From the NCBI RefSeq assembly GCF_011694515.1, contig NZ_CP050192.1, forward strand, positions 2,099,131 to 2,163,130: DNA of 64,000 nucleotides. The letters run 5' to 3'. The position numbers and the translations under genes were made by a program. The notes below the pieces were generated by a model. It worked only from the letters and a program-made list of their open reading frames with translations, ran no database searches and had not been told where the DNA came from. The DNA is from Mycobacterium sp. DL592 (lineage in GTDB: Bacteria; Actinomycetota; Actinomycetes; Mycobacteriales; Mycobacteriaceae). Positions 15,572 to 24,445 of this stretch are shown here, piece by piece (position 1 is the first letter of the stretch; each line of letters starts with the position of its first letter).

Positions 15572-17482
15572 ATGAGCGGGCGCGGGGGTCTCCGGCTGCC
15601 GGACGGCACCGGTCCGGCATTGCGCGGCCTGGTCATGCTGTTCGCGTCCATCTGGGTGGCCTTGACGTGGGGACCCGCGCACGCAGTGGTTCCGATCGGG
15701 GCCGCTATGGCGATCCTGGGCTCGGCGCTCAGCGACCCCTGGGTGCCGGATCGCCGACGGTCGGGGGCAGTTCTCTTGGCCGTATTGGTCGGCATCGTGT
15801 TACTCGCAGTCCCCGCGAGTACTTATCCGCCGCTGCTGATTGTTCTCGCAGTGTTAATTTGCCTGGCGACGGGACTGATGTGGACGCTCGGCGGCGGTGC
15901 CGGTTTGATCGGCGTAGGTCTGGTGGTGGTTGTTCTGACCGCGGGCACCGTCGAGTCCTCCGTCTCGGCGACGGTCGTCACCGCGGCGATGGTGCTGGGC
16001 TGCGGAGCGGCGCACCTGCTGCTCGTCCCGCGCTGGCGCCGGCCCCATGAGCGGGCCGCCGAACGCGCCGCCGCCACTCACTATCGCGCCGTGGCGGATG
16101 TGGCCCGGGCGGTGATCGCCGCGCCGGGGCATTCACCTGCCCTCCCGGCCGCCTGCGGCGGGCCTGCCGACCGCATCGTGGCGACACTGCACGCGATCGC
16201 TGTCAGCGGCTGCGGTGGCTGTTCCGAGTGTCAGACAACCCTGCGGGCCGCAGTCGACGTGCTCACCGCACTGGGCGACGAACGCCGACAGGGCGCTGCC
16301 AGGGCGGCCGAGGCGCTGAGAACGCTCGACAGCATTCGGGTCGTGAACCCGACGGCGGCGTCGTGGCGACTGCGCGGTCAGCTGCACGAGGCGGTGGTCG
16401 CCCGGTTCGGCGTCGACGACCCGCTCGCGCGACGGCAGCCGAGGGTCGTCGAGGTTCTGCGGCGGGAGATCCGGTGGAGTTCGCCGGTGTTCCGCCACGC
16501 CGTGCGGCTGGCCATCGGTGTCGGCGCGGCGCTGGCGCTGACCTCGGTTCGCACTGTGCCCGAAGGCGTGTGGATACCGCTGATCGCGCTGGTGGTTCTG
16601 CGCCCGGGATGTCCGCGGACCTATCTGCGATCGCTGGAACGCATCGCGGGCGCTGCTGTGGGATTGACGGCAGCCACCGCCATCACGATGCTCTGGCACC
16701 CGATCCCGCCGCTGGTCGCCGCCCTCGCGGTCGCGTTCCTGGCCGCAGGCTGGGCCGTACAGGCACGCGGCCCGTGGGGTATGTCGACGGTGGTCGTCGG
16801 TGCGCTGGCGATCCTGCTGCAGGCGCCCGCCCCGACGGCAGATCTCCTGGGGCAGCGGCTGTTCGCCGCCGCCCTCGGAGCAGCGATCGCGGTGTGGATG
16901 TACGCACTGCTGCCGGACCCGGCGAAGGCGAAGCTGTACCGCGGTATCACCGAGATGCTGCGCGCGCACCTTGATTACGCGGCCGCCGCGATCACCGCGT
17001 TCGTGTGCGCAGAGCCGGCCGATACCGCCGACCGCGAGACGCTTCGCCGCCGGGCGACCGCAGCGCGGCGGGTTTTCGATACCGCCGCAGGGTCCACCCG
17101 CGTGACTAACGCCGAGACCGCCGAGATGCTCCACACCGCGCGCCGTGAGGCGACCGGGCTGGCCATCGCGATCGCGGTGCTGGACGCCGAAGTCCCGGCC
17201 GCTCGCGACCGGCTGGCGGGGGTGCTCGGTGATGCCTCCGACGAGTACGTGACAGCCCTGGTCGGCGCCGGTGTGCCGTGGCGGCTGGATGCCGCCTGGC
17301 TCGGGTGTGCCGGCGCGGGGTTGCGGCTCGAGGGCGCGGCCCTCGCCGGTGACGAACAGGTGGCGGGCCTGCTCACTCAGGTCGAGGCGATCACCCGGCA
17401 CGCCCTTACTCTCGGGGAGATGGCGCAGCGGGTCACCGGCCATCTGAGCTACGCGTATGCCGTCGGCGACGACGTCCACTGA
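15572..17482 (+). CDS. FUSC-family inner membrane transporter
   Basis: A 636-residue protein with the FUSC layout: two blocks of hydrophobic helices (about 15-150 and 305-440), each followed by a soluble helical domain. The second block has the family features SPVFRHAVRLAIGVGAALAL, then PEGVWIPLIALVVLRP and the LRSLERIAGAAVG segment. FUSC proteins export aromatic acids or related toxic compounds, as E. coli AaeB does. A C-G-G-C-S-E-C cluster in the first soluble domain is unusual. The ATG at 15572 is chosen because the earlier frame lacks membrane character; no strong ribosome site is seen. The inverted repeat at 15477-15513 is just upstream. Confidence 0.82.
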   Translation: MSGRGGLRLPDGTGPALRGLVMLFASIWVALTWGPAHAVVPIGAAMAILGSALSDPWVPDRRRSGAVLLAVLVGIVLLAVPASTYPPLLIVLAVLICLATGLMWTLGGGAGLIGVGLVVVVLTAGTVESSVSATVVTAAMVLGCGAAHLLLVPRWRRPHERAAERAAATHYRAVADVARAVIAAPGHSPALPAACGGPADRIVATLHAIAVSGCGGCSECQTTLRAAVDVLTALGDERRQGAARAAEALRTLDSIRVVNPTAASWRLRGQLHEAVVARFGVDDPLARRQPRVVEVLRREIRWSSPVFRHAVRLAIGVGAALALTSVRTVPEGVWIPLIALVVLRPGCPRTYLRSLERIAGAAVGLTAATAITMLWHPIPPLVAALAVAFLAAGWAVQARGPWGMSTVVVGALAILLQAPAPTADLLGQRLFAAALGAAIAVWMYALLPDPAKAKLYRGITEMLRAHLDYAAAAITAFVCAEPADTADRETLRRRATAARRVFDTAAGSTRVTNAETAEMLHTARREATGLAIAIAVLDAEVPAARDRLAGVLGDASDEYVTALVGAGVPWRLDAAWLGCAGAGLRLEGAALAGDEQVAGLLTQVEAITRHALTLGEMAQRVTGHLSYAYAVGDDVH

Positions 17483-17563
17483 CCCGCTGTAATTCACCCG
17501 CTGCATGGTTTCGCCGCGTACTCTGGCGGCACTTTCGCCACCCGCACAGGTCAAGGAGAAGCA

Positions 17564-19918
17564 ATGTCGGGTCATGACACGGTTCGCCGTGACGTCCTGC
17601 CCATCCACGACACCCAGCACGTCGGGCTGACGACGTACGACGCCAAGGACCCCGACACCAGCTACCCGCCGATCACCACACTTCGACCGCCGAAGGGCGC
17701 CCCCAACGTGCTGATCGTGCTGATCGACGATGTCGGCTTCGCCGCCTCCTCGGCCTTCGGCGGCCCGTGCAACACCCCGGTGGCCGAGCGGCTGGCCGGA
17801 GAAGGGCTGAAGCTCAACCGCTTCCACACCACCGCGCTGTGCTCCCCGACCCGGCAGGCGTTGCTGACCGGGCGCAACCACCACTCGGTCGGGATGGGTG
17901 CCATCACCGAGATGGCTACCTCCGCCCCGGGCAACAGCAGTATCCGGCCCAAGGACAAGGCGCCGATCGCCGAGACACTCAAGCTCAACGGCTATTCGAC
18001 GGCCCAGTTCGGCAAGTGCCACGAGGTTCCGGTGTGGGAGGTCTCCCCCGTCGGCCCGTTCCACCAGTGGCCCACCGGTTCGGGATTCGAATACTTCTAC
18101 GGCTTCATCGGCGGCGAGGCCAACCAGTACTACCCCGGCCTGTACGAGGGCACCACCCCGGTCGAGCCGCCGCGCACCCCGGAGGAGGGCTACACCCTCA
18201 CCGAGGACCTCGCCGACCACGCCATCACCTGGGTGCGGCAGCAGAAGGCGCTGATGGCCGACAAACCCTTCTTCATGTACTTCGCCCCGGGTGCCACCCA
18301 TGCGCCGCATCATGTGCCCGCCGAATGGTCGGACAAGTACCGCGGCAAGTTTGATGCGGGCTGGGATGTGCTGCGGGAGAAGATCTTCGAGCAGCAGAAG
18401 AAGCTCGGAGTCATTCCCGCCGATGCCGAGCTGACCAAGCGGCACGACGAGATCCCGGCCTGGGACGACATGTCCGACGAACTCAAGCCTGTGCTGGCAC
18501 GCCAGATGGAGATCTACGCCGGGTTCCTGGAGCAGACCGACCACGAGATCGGCCGGGTGATCGACGCCATCGACGATCTCGGGGTACTCGAAGACACCCT
18601 GATCTACTACATCATCGGCGACAACGGCGCCTCGGCCGAGGGCACGCCCCAGGGCTGCTTCAACGAGATGACGGTGCTCAACGGGATGGGCGGTGTCGAG
18701 ACGACCGAGTTCCTGCTGTCCAAGATCGACGCCTTCGGCACCCCCGACGCCTACAACCACTACGCGGTCGGCTGGGCGCACGCGCTGTGCACGCCCTACC
18801 AGTGGACCAAGCAGGTGGCCTCGCACTGGGGCGGCACCCGCAACGGCACCATCGTGCACTGGCCCGCCGGGCTGGCCGACAAGGGCACCACCCGAAACCA
18901 GTTCCATTCCGTCATCGACGTGGCCCCGACCATCCTGGAGGCGGCCGGTATCCCGGCGCCGTTGGCGGTCAACGGAATTCAGCAGGCCCCGCTGGAGGGC
19001 GTCAGCATGTTGGCGACGTTGCGCGATGCCGCCGCCCCCGAGTCACACGTCGTGCAGTACTTCGAGATCATGGGCAACCGCGGCATCTACCACAACGGCT
19101 GGACTGCCTGCACCAAACACCGCACCCCATGGAAGGTCGACCAGCCGCCGGCCTTCGACGCCGACGTCTGGGAACTCTACGGCCCCGACGACTGGACCCA
19201 ATCCCGCAACCTGGTGGCCGAGAACCCGGAGAAACTGGCTGAGCTGCAACGACTTTGGCTCATCGAGGCGGTGAAGTACAACGTGGTTCCGCTCGATGAC
19301 CGGTCCTTCGAACGGATCAACCCCGATATCGCGGGCCGTCCGCAGCTGATCCGCGGCAACAGCCAGTTGCTGTTCTCCGGTATGCGGGTCAGCGAAAGCT
19401 GTGTGGTCAACATCAAGAACAAGTCGCATTCGGTGACCGCCGACATCGTCGTCCCCGACGGCGGTGCCGCCGGTGTGATCGTCACGCAGGGCGGACAGGT
19501 GGGCGGATGGTCGCTCTATGTCCACGACGCAAAGCTGAAGTACTGCTACAACTTCTTCGGCATCCAGCACTTCATCGTCGCCGCCGACACGGCGCTGCCT
19601 GCCGGAAAGCACCAGGTGCGGATGGAATTCGCCTACGACGGCGGCGGATTGGCCAAGGGCGGCACGGTCACCCTCTTTCACGACGGTAAGCCGGTGGGTT
19701 CGGGCCGGGTTGAGATCACCATCCCGATGGGGTTCTCCGCCGACGAAGCCTGCGACGTCGGGCGTGACACCGGCTCGCCGGCCTCACCGGACTACGGGCC
19801 CAGCCACAACGAGTTCACCGGCACGATCGACTGGGTCCAGATCGACCTGGGCGACGACAGCCACGACCACCTGATCACCCCGAAGGACCGGCTCAAGCTC
19901 GCGATGGGCAAGCAGTAA
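17564..19918 (+). CDS. Large arylsulfatase (AtsA/AtsD type), copy 1
   Basis: A 784-residue sulfatase. The formylglycine motif C-x-P-x-R is present as CSPTR starting at Cys93, inside ALCSPTRQALLTGR. The metal pair Asp55-Asp56 (IVLIDDVGF) and the later GDNGAS segment complete the metal site. The catalytic domain spans about 45-560; the last 150 residues form a beta-sandwich-like domain (VNIKNKSHSVTADIVVP onward). It hydrolyses sulfate esters after Cys93 is oxidised by formylglycine-generating enzyme, which is not encoded in this window. AGGAGAAG precedes the ATG. The 784 residues are close to those of M. tuberculosis AtsA and AtsD. No signal peptide is seen. Confidence 0.92.
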   Translation: MSGHDTVRRDVLPIHDTQHVGLTTYDAKDPDTSYPPITTLRPPKGAPNVLIVLIDDVGFAASSAFGGPCNTPVAERLAGEGLKLNRFHTTALCSPTRQALLTGRNHHSVGMGAITEMATSAPGNSSIRPKDKAPIAETLKLNGYSTAQFGKCHEVPVWEVSPVGPFHQWPTGSGFEYFYGFIGGEANQYYPGLYEGTTPVEPPRTPEEGYTLTEDLADHAITWVRQQKALMADKPFFMYFAPGATHAPHHVPAEWSDKYRGKFDAGWDVLREKIFEQQKKLGVIPADAELTKRHDEIPAWDDMSDELKPVLARQMEIYAGFLEQTDHEIGRVIDAIDDLGVLEDTLIYYIIGDNGASAEGTPQGCFNEMTVLNGMGGVETTEFLLSKIDAFGTPDAYNHYAVGWAHALCTPYQWTKQVASHWGGTRNGTIVHWPAGLADKGTTRNQFHSVIDVAPTILEAAGIPAPLAVNGIQQAPLEGVSMLATLRDAAAPESHVVQYFEIMGNRGIYHNGWTACTKHRTPWKVDQPPAFDADVWELYGPDDWTQSRNLVAENPEKLAELQRLWLIEAVKYNVVPLDDRSFERINPDIAGRPQLIRGNSQLLFSGMRVSESCVVNIKNKSHSVTADIVVPDGGAAGVIVTQGGQVGGWSLYVHDAKLKYCYNFFGIQHFIVAADTALPAGKHQVRMEFAYDGGGLAKGGTVTLFHDGKPVGSGRVEITIPMGFSADEACDVGRDTGSPASPDYGPSHNEFTGTIDWVQIDLGDDSHDHLITPKDRLKLAMGKQ

Positions 19919-19919
19919 C

Positions 19920-20543
19920 TCAATCCCTGAGCCAGCGCGGGATGATGAAGACACCTTCGGCCTCGACAGTGATTCCCTCGGCGTCGGAGATGAAGCCGGC
20001 GCAGAACGTCTTCACCCCGTCGGTGCGGGTGATGGCCGCCTCGGCGTGCAGCGGCCCCAGCGGGGTGGCCCGCACGTAGCGCATCGTGATGCTCCCGGTG
20101 AAGCGCGGCTTGCGGTCCGGGCTGGCCGCCTCACCGAGGACGTGGTCGAGGATCAGTGCCGACACCCCGCCGTGGACGTGTCCGGGCGGCCCTTCGTAGG
20201 CCGCTCCCAGGTGAAAGTCCGCCCACCGCCGGCCGTCCGGTTCGCGGTGTACCTCCAGGGGCGGAGCCAGGGCGTTGCGGATGCCGATGACGGCGTTACC
20301 CCAGTTCATGGCGTCGCCGTCGGCGCTGCGCCGCGCGCCGAACGCCCCGTCGATCTGCCGCCTGCGCAGTCGCGCGACCGCCGCGTCGAGGTCGGCCTTG
20401 ACCGCGGCGACGGTCTCGGCGTCGGCTTCGGTGCGGATGGTCGCATCGACCAGCTCACGCACGGATTCGGCCAGCGGCTCGTAGATCGCGCGCAGCCGGG
20501 CGACCTCCTCGGCGGAAATGTCGTCGACGGTGAATTCCAGCAC
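19920..20543 (-). CDS. PaaI-type hotdog-fold thioesterase
   Basis: A 207-residue protein. The first 75 residues are helical with acidic and basic charges (SAEEVARLRAIYEPLA...). The rest is one hotdog domain with the family's active-site turn HVHGGVSALILDHVLG and an ITMRYVRATPLGPLHAEAAI strand pair. Such enzymes hydrolyse acyl- or aryl-CoA esters in the cytoplasm. The GTG at 20543 is the first start in the frame, and a palindromic TetR-type site begins 9 bases upstream, so its mRNA may have almost no leader. It is convergent with arylsulfatase 1, with one base between the stops. Confidence 0.83.
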   Translation of the reverse strand: MLEFTVDDISAEEVARLRAIYEPLAESVRELVDATIRTEADAETVAAVKADLDAAVARLRRRQIDGAFGARRSADGDAMNWGNAVIGIRNALAPPLEVHREPDGRRWADFHLGAAYEGPPGHVHGGVSALILDHVLGEAASPDRKPRFTGSITMRYVRATPLGPLHAEAAITRTDGVKTFCAGFISDAEGITVEAEGVFIIPRWLRD

Positions 20544-20551
20544 CCCTGCAC

Positions 20552-20566
20552 TAGAACACGGTTCTA
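20552..20566. promoter_or_regulatory. TetR-type palindrome close to the KstR motif
   Basis: TAGAACACGGTTCTA has perfect TAGAAC/GTTCTA arms around a 3-base centre. KstR sites have a 2-base centre, so this is either a variant site or one for another TetR-family repressor. It lies 8 bp before the thioesterase start codon and 123 bp before the permease start. Confidence 0.45.
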
Positions 20567-20689
20567 CCGCGGGTGTCTAACTGGCACTCCCGTCAGCGGA
20601 TAACACGATTGACACACAGCCGTACCGCATTCGGAATCTGTCCGTCGAGAATCTGCAGGTAGCCCTACACGCGCCCCAGGAGGCCATGG

Positions 20690-22276
20690 ATGAGCACTGA
20701 CGTGACCGATCAACCCGCGGCGTCGCCGGACGACGTGAAGATCGCATGGTGGACCCGCGGCGATCTCAACGCCTTCTTCGGTCTGGGCTTCAACATCCTG
20801 GTCAACGTCTTGACGCTCACCACGCTGATGATCGGCGTGATCAAGCTGCCCGCCGACGACGTGCTCGGCACCGTCCTGCCGGCACTCGGTGTGGCGCTGG
20901 TGCTGGGCAACCTCTACTACACGTTCCTGGCCCGCCGGCTCGCGCAACGCGAGAACCGCAGCGACGTCACCGCACTGCCCTACGGGCCGAGCGTCCCGCA
21001 CATGTTCATCGTCGTCTTCGTTGTCATGCTGCCGGTGTACCTGGCTACGAAAAACCCCATCGAGGCGTGGAAGTCGGGCCTGGCTTGGGCATTCATGATC
21101 GGCGTCATCGTCATCATCGGGGGCTTCGTCGGGCCCTACATCCGCAAGCTCACGCCACGGGCGGCCATGCTGGGCACGCTGGCCGGTATCTCGATCACGT
21201 TCATCTCGATGCGGCCGGCTGCGCAGATGTGGGAGGCCGCCTGGATCGGCCTGCCGGTGCTGGCCATCATCCTGATCGGCTTCTTCACCGACGTGAAGCT
21301 GCCGGGCAACATCCCGGTGGGACTCGTCGCGCTGCTTGTCGGTACCGCGATCGGCTGGATCGGCGGCTTCATGTCAGCGCCGGATGTCAGTCAGGCCGCC
21401 TCCGACATCGCCATCGGTATCCCTGATCTCCGGATCGACCTGTTGTTCTCCGGGCTGTCACACCTGGCGCCGCTTCTCGGCACCGCAATTCCGTTGGGCG
21501 TCTACAACTTCACCGAAGCCATGAGCAATGTCGAGAGCGCCGCGGCCGCCGGTGACAACTACAACCTGCGCAGCGTGCTGCTCGCCGACGGAGCCGGCGC
21601 GGTGATCGGCTCGGCGTTCGGCTCGCCGTTCCCGCCTGCGGTCTACATCGGTCACCCGGGCTGGAAGGACGCCGGCGGTCGGGCCGGCTACTCGCTGGCC
21701 AGCGGTGTGGTGATCGGGTTGCTGTGTTTCCTGGGCCTCTTCGGTGTGCTGGCCGCGCTGCTACCGGTGCCCGCGATCGTGCCGATCCTGCTCTACATCG
21801 GTCTGCTGATCGGGGCGCAGGCTTTCCAGGCGGTACCGCGGCTGCACGCGGTGGCCGTCGTCGCGGCGTTGCTGCCCAACCTGGCACAGTGGGCCAGCGG
21901 ACTGATCGACAACGCCCTCAATGCGGCCGGAACCTCGGCGAGCAAGGTGGGGATGGACGCGCTCGGCGGTGCGGGCATCGTCTACGACGGATTGCAAACC
22001 CTGGGCGAGGGCGCCATTCTCGTCGGCCTCTTGCTGGGCACCATGGTGACGTTCATCCTGGAGAAGAAGTTCCGCTTCGCCGCACTGGCCGCGGTCGTCG
22101 CGGCGGCGCTGTCGTTCGTCGGGCTGATCCACGCCCCGGAGATCTCCTGGGCCGCCAATCCGCAAGTGGCCCTGGGGTATCTTTTCTTCGCGGTGGTGTG
22201 CCTGGTGTACTCGTTCCTGCCGGGGGCCAACGAGCCGGTGACCGTCGACGAAGCCGATATCGTCGCCGGGCACTAG
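20690..22276 (+). CDS. NCS2-like (xanthine/uracil/adenine permease superfamily) membrane transporter
   Basis: A 528-residue membrane protein with about 13 hydrophobic helices. It resembles the AzgA-like branch of the nucleobase-cation symporter-2 superfamily. The opening GDLNAFFGLGFNILVNVLTLTTLM, the ALPYGPSVPHMF segment and the PLGVYNFTEAMSNVESAAAAGD segment (binding-site helix) fit that branch. The natural substrate may be a purine, a pyrimidine or another small anion. The ATG at 20690 is preceded by CCAGGAGG at 6 bases. An out-of-frame ATG at 20686 leads to an immediate stop. It is divergent from the thioesterase and convergent with the cupin gene. Confidence 0.8.
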   Translation: MSTDVTDQPAASPDDVKIAWWTRGDLNAFFGLGFNILVNVLTLTTLMIGVIKLPADDVLGTVLPALGVALVLGNLYYTFLARRLAQRENRSDVTALPYGPSVPHMFIVVFVVMLPVYLATKNPIEAWKSGLAWAFMIGVIVIIGGFVGPYIRKLTPRAAMLGTLAGISITFISMRPAAQMWEAAWIGLPVLAIILIGFFTDVKLPGNIPVGLVALLVGTAIGWIGGFMSAPDVSQAASDIAIGIPDLRIDLLFSGLSHLAPLLGTAIPLGVYNFTEAMSNVESAAAAGDNYNLRSVLLADGAGAVIGSAFGSPFPPAVYIGHPGWKDAGGRAGYSLASGVVIGLLCFLGLFGVLAALLPVPAIVPILLYIGLLIGAQAFQAVPRLHAVAVVAALLPNLAQWASGLIDNALNAAGTSASKVGMDALGGAGIVYDGLQTLGEGAILVGLLLGTMVTFILEKKFRFAALAAVVAAALSFVGLIHAPEISWAANPQVALGYLFFAVVCLVYSFLPGANEPVTVDEADIVAGH

Positions 22277-22282
22277 TTCCGG

Positions 22283-22666
22283 CTAGTCGCTGACGAACGG
22301 CACCTGCGCGCCGTCGGCCAGCACGACGTAAAGCCGGCGCCACGGGTCGGTGCCGACGAGGCGCCACTGATGCCCGGACCCGACGGTGTCCTCGGCGAGC
22401 AGGACGTCACCGGGATGCAGGGTGAACTCCTCGTTGTCGCGGGTGGTGAACACCAACGTCCCGGCCAGGGTGACCACGAGTTGGCGCACCGGGGCGGTGT
22501 GCCAAGCCAGCGTGCCGCCGCTGACCGTCTCCTCGGCCGTCACGCGGGCGGCGGCCATCGCCGCCGAGACCAGATCGTCGTTGCGGCCCGGGGCCAGATC
22601 AAGCCGGCCGATCTGGACATGTGACTGATCGTCAGCGCCGGTGAACAGACGCACGCAGCGGATCAT
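22283..22666 (-). CDS. Small single-domain cupin protein
   Basis: A 127-residue protein with one cupin barrel: the first motif around LAWHTAPVRQLVVTLAG, the second around TLHPGDVLLAEDTVGSGHQWRLVG. The histidines (WHTAP, SGHQW) could hold a metal. Small cupins of this kind may be isomerases, dioxygenases or ligand sensors; the sequence does not decide. The ATG at 22666 is preceded by GAAAGGA. It lies between a permease (convergent) and a TPR protein (divergent, 70 bp). Confidence 0.72.
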   Translation of the reverse strand: MIRCVRLFTGADDQSHVQIGRLDLAPGRNDDLVSAAMAAARVTAEETVSGGTLAWHTAPVRQLVVTLAGTLVFTTRDNEEFTLHPGDVLLAEDTVGSGHQWRLVGTDPWRRLYVVLADGAQVPFVSD

Positions 22667-22736
22667 GCTCGAATCCTTTCGTTCTGCCGGGTTGCAACGG
22701 TATCGGGATCGACCCGGCTGACCTATCCTCAGCGCC

Positions 22737-24425
22737 ATGCCGGTCCCACTCGTCGATACCGAGCCCTACTACGACCTCGGCGCCTTTCACCGGCCGGTCG
22801 ACACCCCCTCCCCGCAGGCGCAGGTGTGGTTCGACCGCGGGCTGGTATGGGCCTATGCGTTCAACCACGAGGAAGCCATCCACTGCTTCGAGCGGGCACT
22901 GGAACTGGATCCTGAACTGGCGCTGGCCCGCTGGGGCATCGCGTACGCGATCGGACCCAACTACAACAAGGCGTGGGACGCGTTCGACCCCGTCGACCTG
23001 GCGGCTTCACTGGCCCGGGCGCGCACCGAGTTGCGGCTGGCCGCCGAGGGCCGGGCCAGCGCGGTCGAGCAGGGTCTGATCGCGGCCCTGGCGACACGCT
23101 TCCCCACCGACGACCCCGACGATGCCGAGGCATTGGCGGCCGGGCACGTCGCCTACGCCGACACCATGGCCGCCCTGGCCGCTGCCCACCCCGACGACGT
23201 CGACGTGTTGGCGCTGGCGGCCGACGCACTGGTCAACGTGACCGCGTGGGCGTTGTGGGACAGCCGAACCGGTGAACCGGCGCCCGGATCGCGTGTCGTG
23301 GCGGCCAAGGAACTGCTGGACCGGGCGCTGACCACCGAGGCCGGGCGGGCCCATCCCGGGGTGTTGCACCTCTACATCCATGCGATGGAGATGTCGGCTC
23401 ACCCCGAGGATGCGCTGCCTGCCGCGGACCTGCTGCGCGGCCTGGTGCCCGACGCGGGTCACCTCGAGCACATGCCGTCGCACATCGACGTGCTGTGCGG
23501 CGAGTACCGGTCCTCGGTGCTGGCAAACCAATCCGCGGTGCGGGCCGACCGCCGGTTCGTCGAGCATGCGGGTCCGCTGAACTTCTACTCCCTCTACCGA
23601 GCGCACGACCTGCACTTCGTCGTGTACTCGGCGATGTTCTCCGGACAGTTTCAGATCGCCCTGCAGGCCGCCGATGAACTGGCCGGGCAGCTGACCGCCG
23701 AGCTGCTGTCGATCTCCTCGCCCCCGATGGCGGACTGGCTGGAGGCATTCGTGCCGCTGCGGGTGCACGTGCTGATCCGGTTCGGCCGCTGGGACGACCT
23801 GATCGCGCTGCCGCTGCCGGATGACCCCGACTTGTATTGCAGCACAACGGCAACCATTCACTACGGCCGTGGTGTGGCACACGCAGCCAAGGGTCAGCTG
23901 GCCGCCGCGCAGGCCGAGCGCGACGCCTTCACCGCGGCCTACGCGCGCATCCCGGAGTCCCGGTACCTGTTCAACAACACCAGCCGCGACATCTTGGCGG
24001 TCGGCGCAGCCATGCTCGACGGCGAAATCAGTTACCGCCAGGGCGACTACGACGAGGCCTACGCTCACCTGCGGCGGGCCATCGCACTCGATGACGCGCT
24101 GCCCTACGACGAACCGTGGGGCTGGATGCAGCCCACCCGGCACGCCTACGGCGCGCTGCTGCTCGAGCAGGGCCACGTCGAGGAGGCCGCGCAAGTTTAT
24201 GCCGCCGATCTTGGACTGGACCCCACCTTGAGCCGGTCGTGTCAGCACCCGAAGAACGTGTGGAGCCTGCACGGCTACCACGAATGCCTGCAGCGGCTGG
24301 GCCGCACCGAGGAGGCCGTCATCATCGGCCGCCAGCTCGACCTGGCCAAGGCCCGCGCTGATGTGCCGATCCTGGCCTCGTGCGCGTGCCGGCTGGAAGT
24401 GTTCGAGACGAGCTGCTGCAGCTGA
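22737..24425 (+). CDS. TPR-repeat protein
   Basis: A 562-residue helical repeat protein, probably cytoplasmic (no signal peptide or membrane segment). A clear TPR unit is at about 30-70 (LVWAYAFNHEEAIHCFERALELDPELALA); others occur near 430-500 (GDYDEAYAHLRRAIALDD and the VEEAAQVYAADLGLDP unit). A conserved-looking central segment, HLYIHAMEMS...LEHMPSHID, clusters histidines and might bind a metal. The C-terminus carries a Cys-rich tail (CAC, CC). TPR proteins mediate protein binding; the partner here is unknown. The rhomboid-like gene starts 20 bases after the stop, so co-transcription is likely. Confidence 0.8.
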   Translation: MPVPLVDTEPYYDLGAFHRPVDTPSPQAQVWFDRGLVWAYAFNHEEAIHCFERALELDPELALARWGIAYAIGPNYNKAWDAFDPVDLAASLARARTELRLAAEGRASAVEQGLIAALATRFPTDDPDDAEALAAGHVAYADTMAALAAAHPDDVDVLALAADALVNVTAWALWDSRTGEPAPGSRVVAAKELLDRALTTEAGRAHPGVLHLYIHAMEMSAHPEDALPAADLLRGLVPDAGHLEHMPSHIDVLCGEYRSSVLANQSAVRADRRFVEHAGPLNFYSLYRAHDLHFVVYSAMFSGQFQIALQAADELAGQLTAELLSISSPPMADWLEAFVPLRVHVLIRFGRWDDLIALPLPDDPDLYCSTTATIHYGRGVAHAAKGQLAAAQAERDAFTAAYARIPESRYLFNNTSRDILAVGAAMLDGEISYRQGDYDEAYAHLRRAIALDDALPYDEPWGWMQPTRHAYGALLLEQGHVEEAAQVYAADLGLDPTLSRSCQHPKNVWSLHGYHECLQRLGRTEEAVIIGRQLDLAKARADVPILASCACRLEVFETSCCS

Positions 24426-24445
24426 CGCCGACGTATCGTCAACAG

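Noticed and set aside
16133..18907. Very long open frame (over 900 codons) on the minus strand across the FUSC and arylsulfatase genes
   Set aside because: It is antisense to two clear genes, has low-complexity Arg/Gly/His-rich composition and no family motif. It is a by-product of high GC codon use.
20609..20640. TTGACA as a -35 box for the permease gene
   Set aside because: No acceptable -10 hexamer is found at 16-18 bases, so I do not list it as a promoter.
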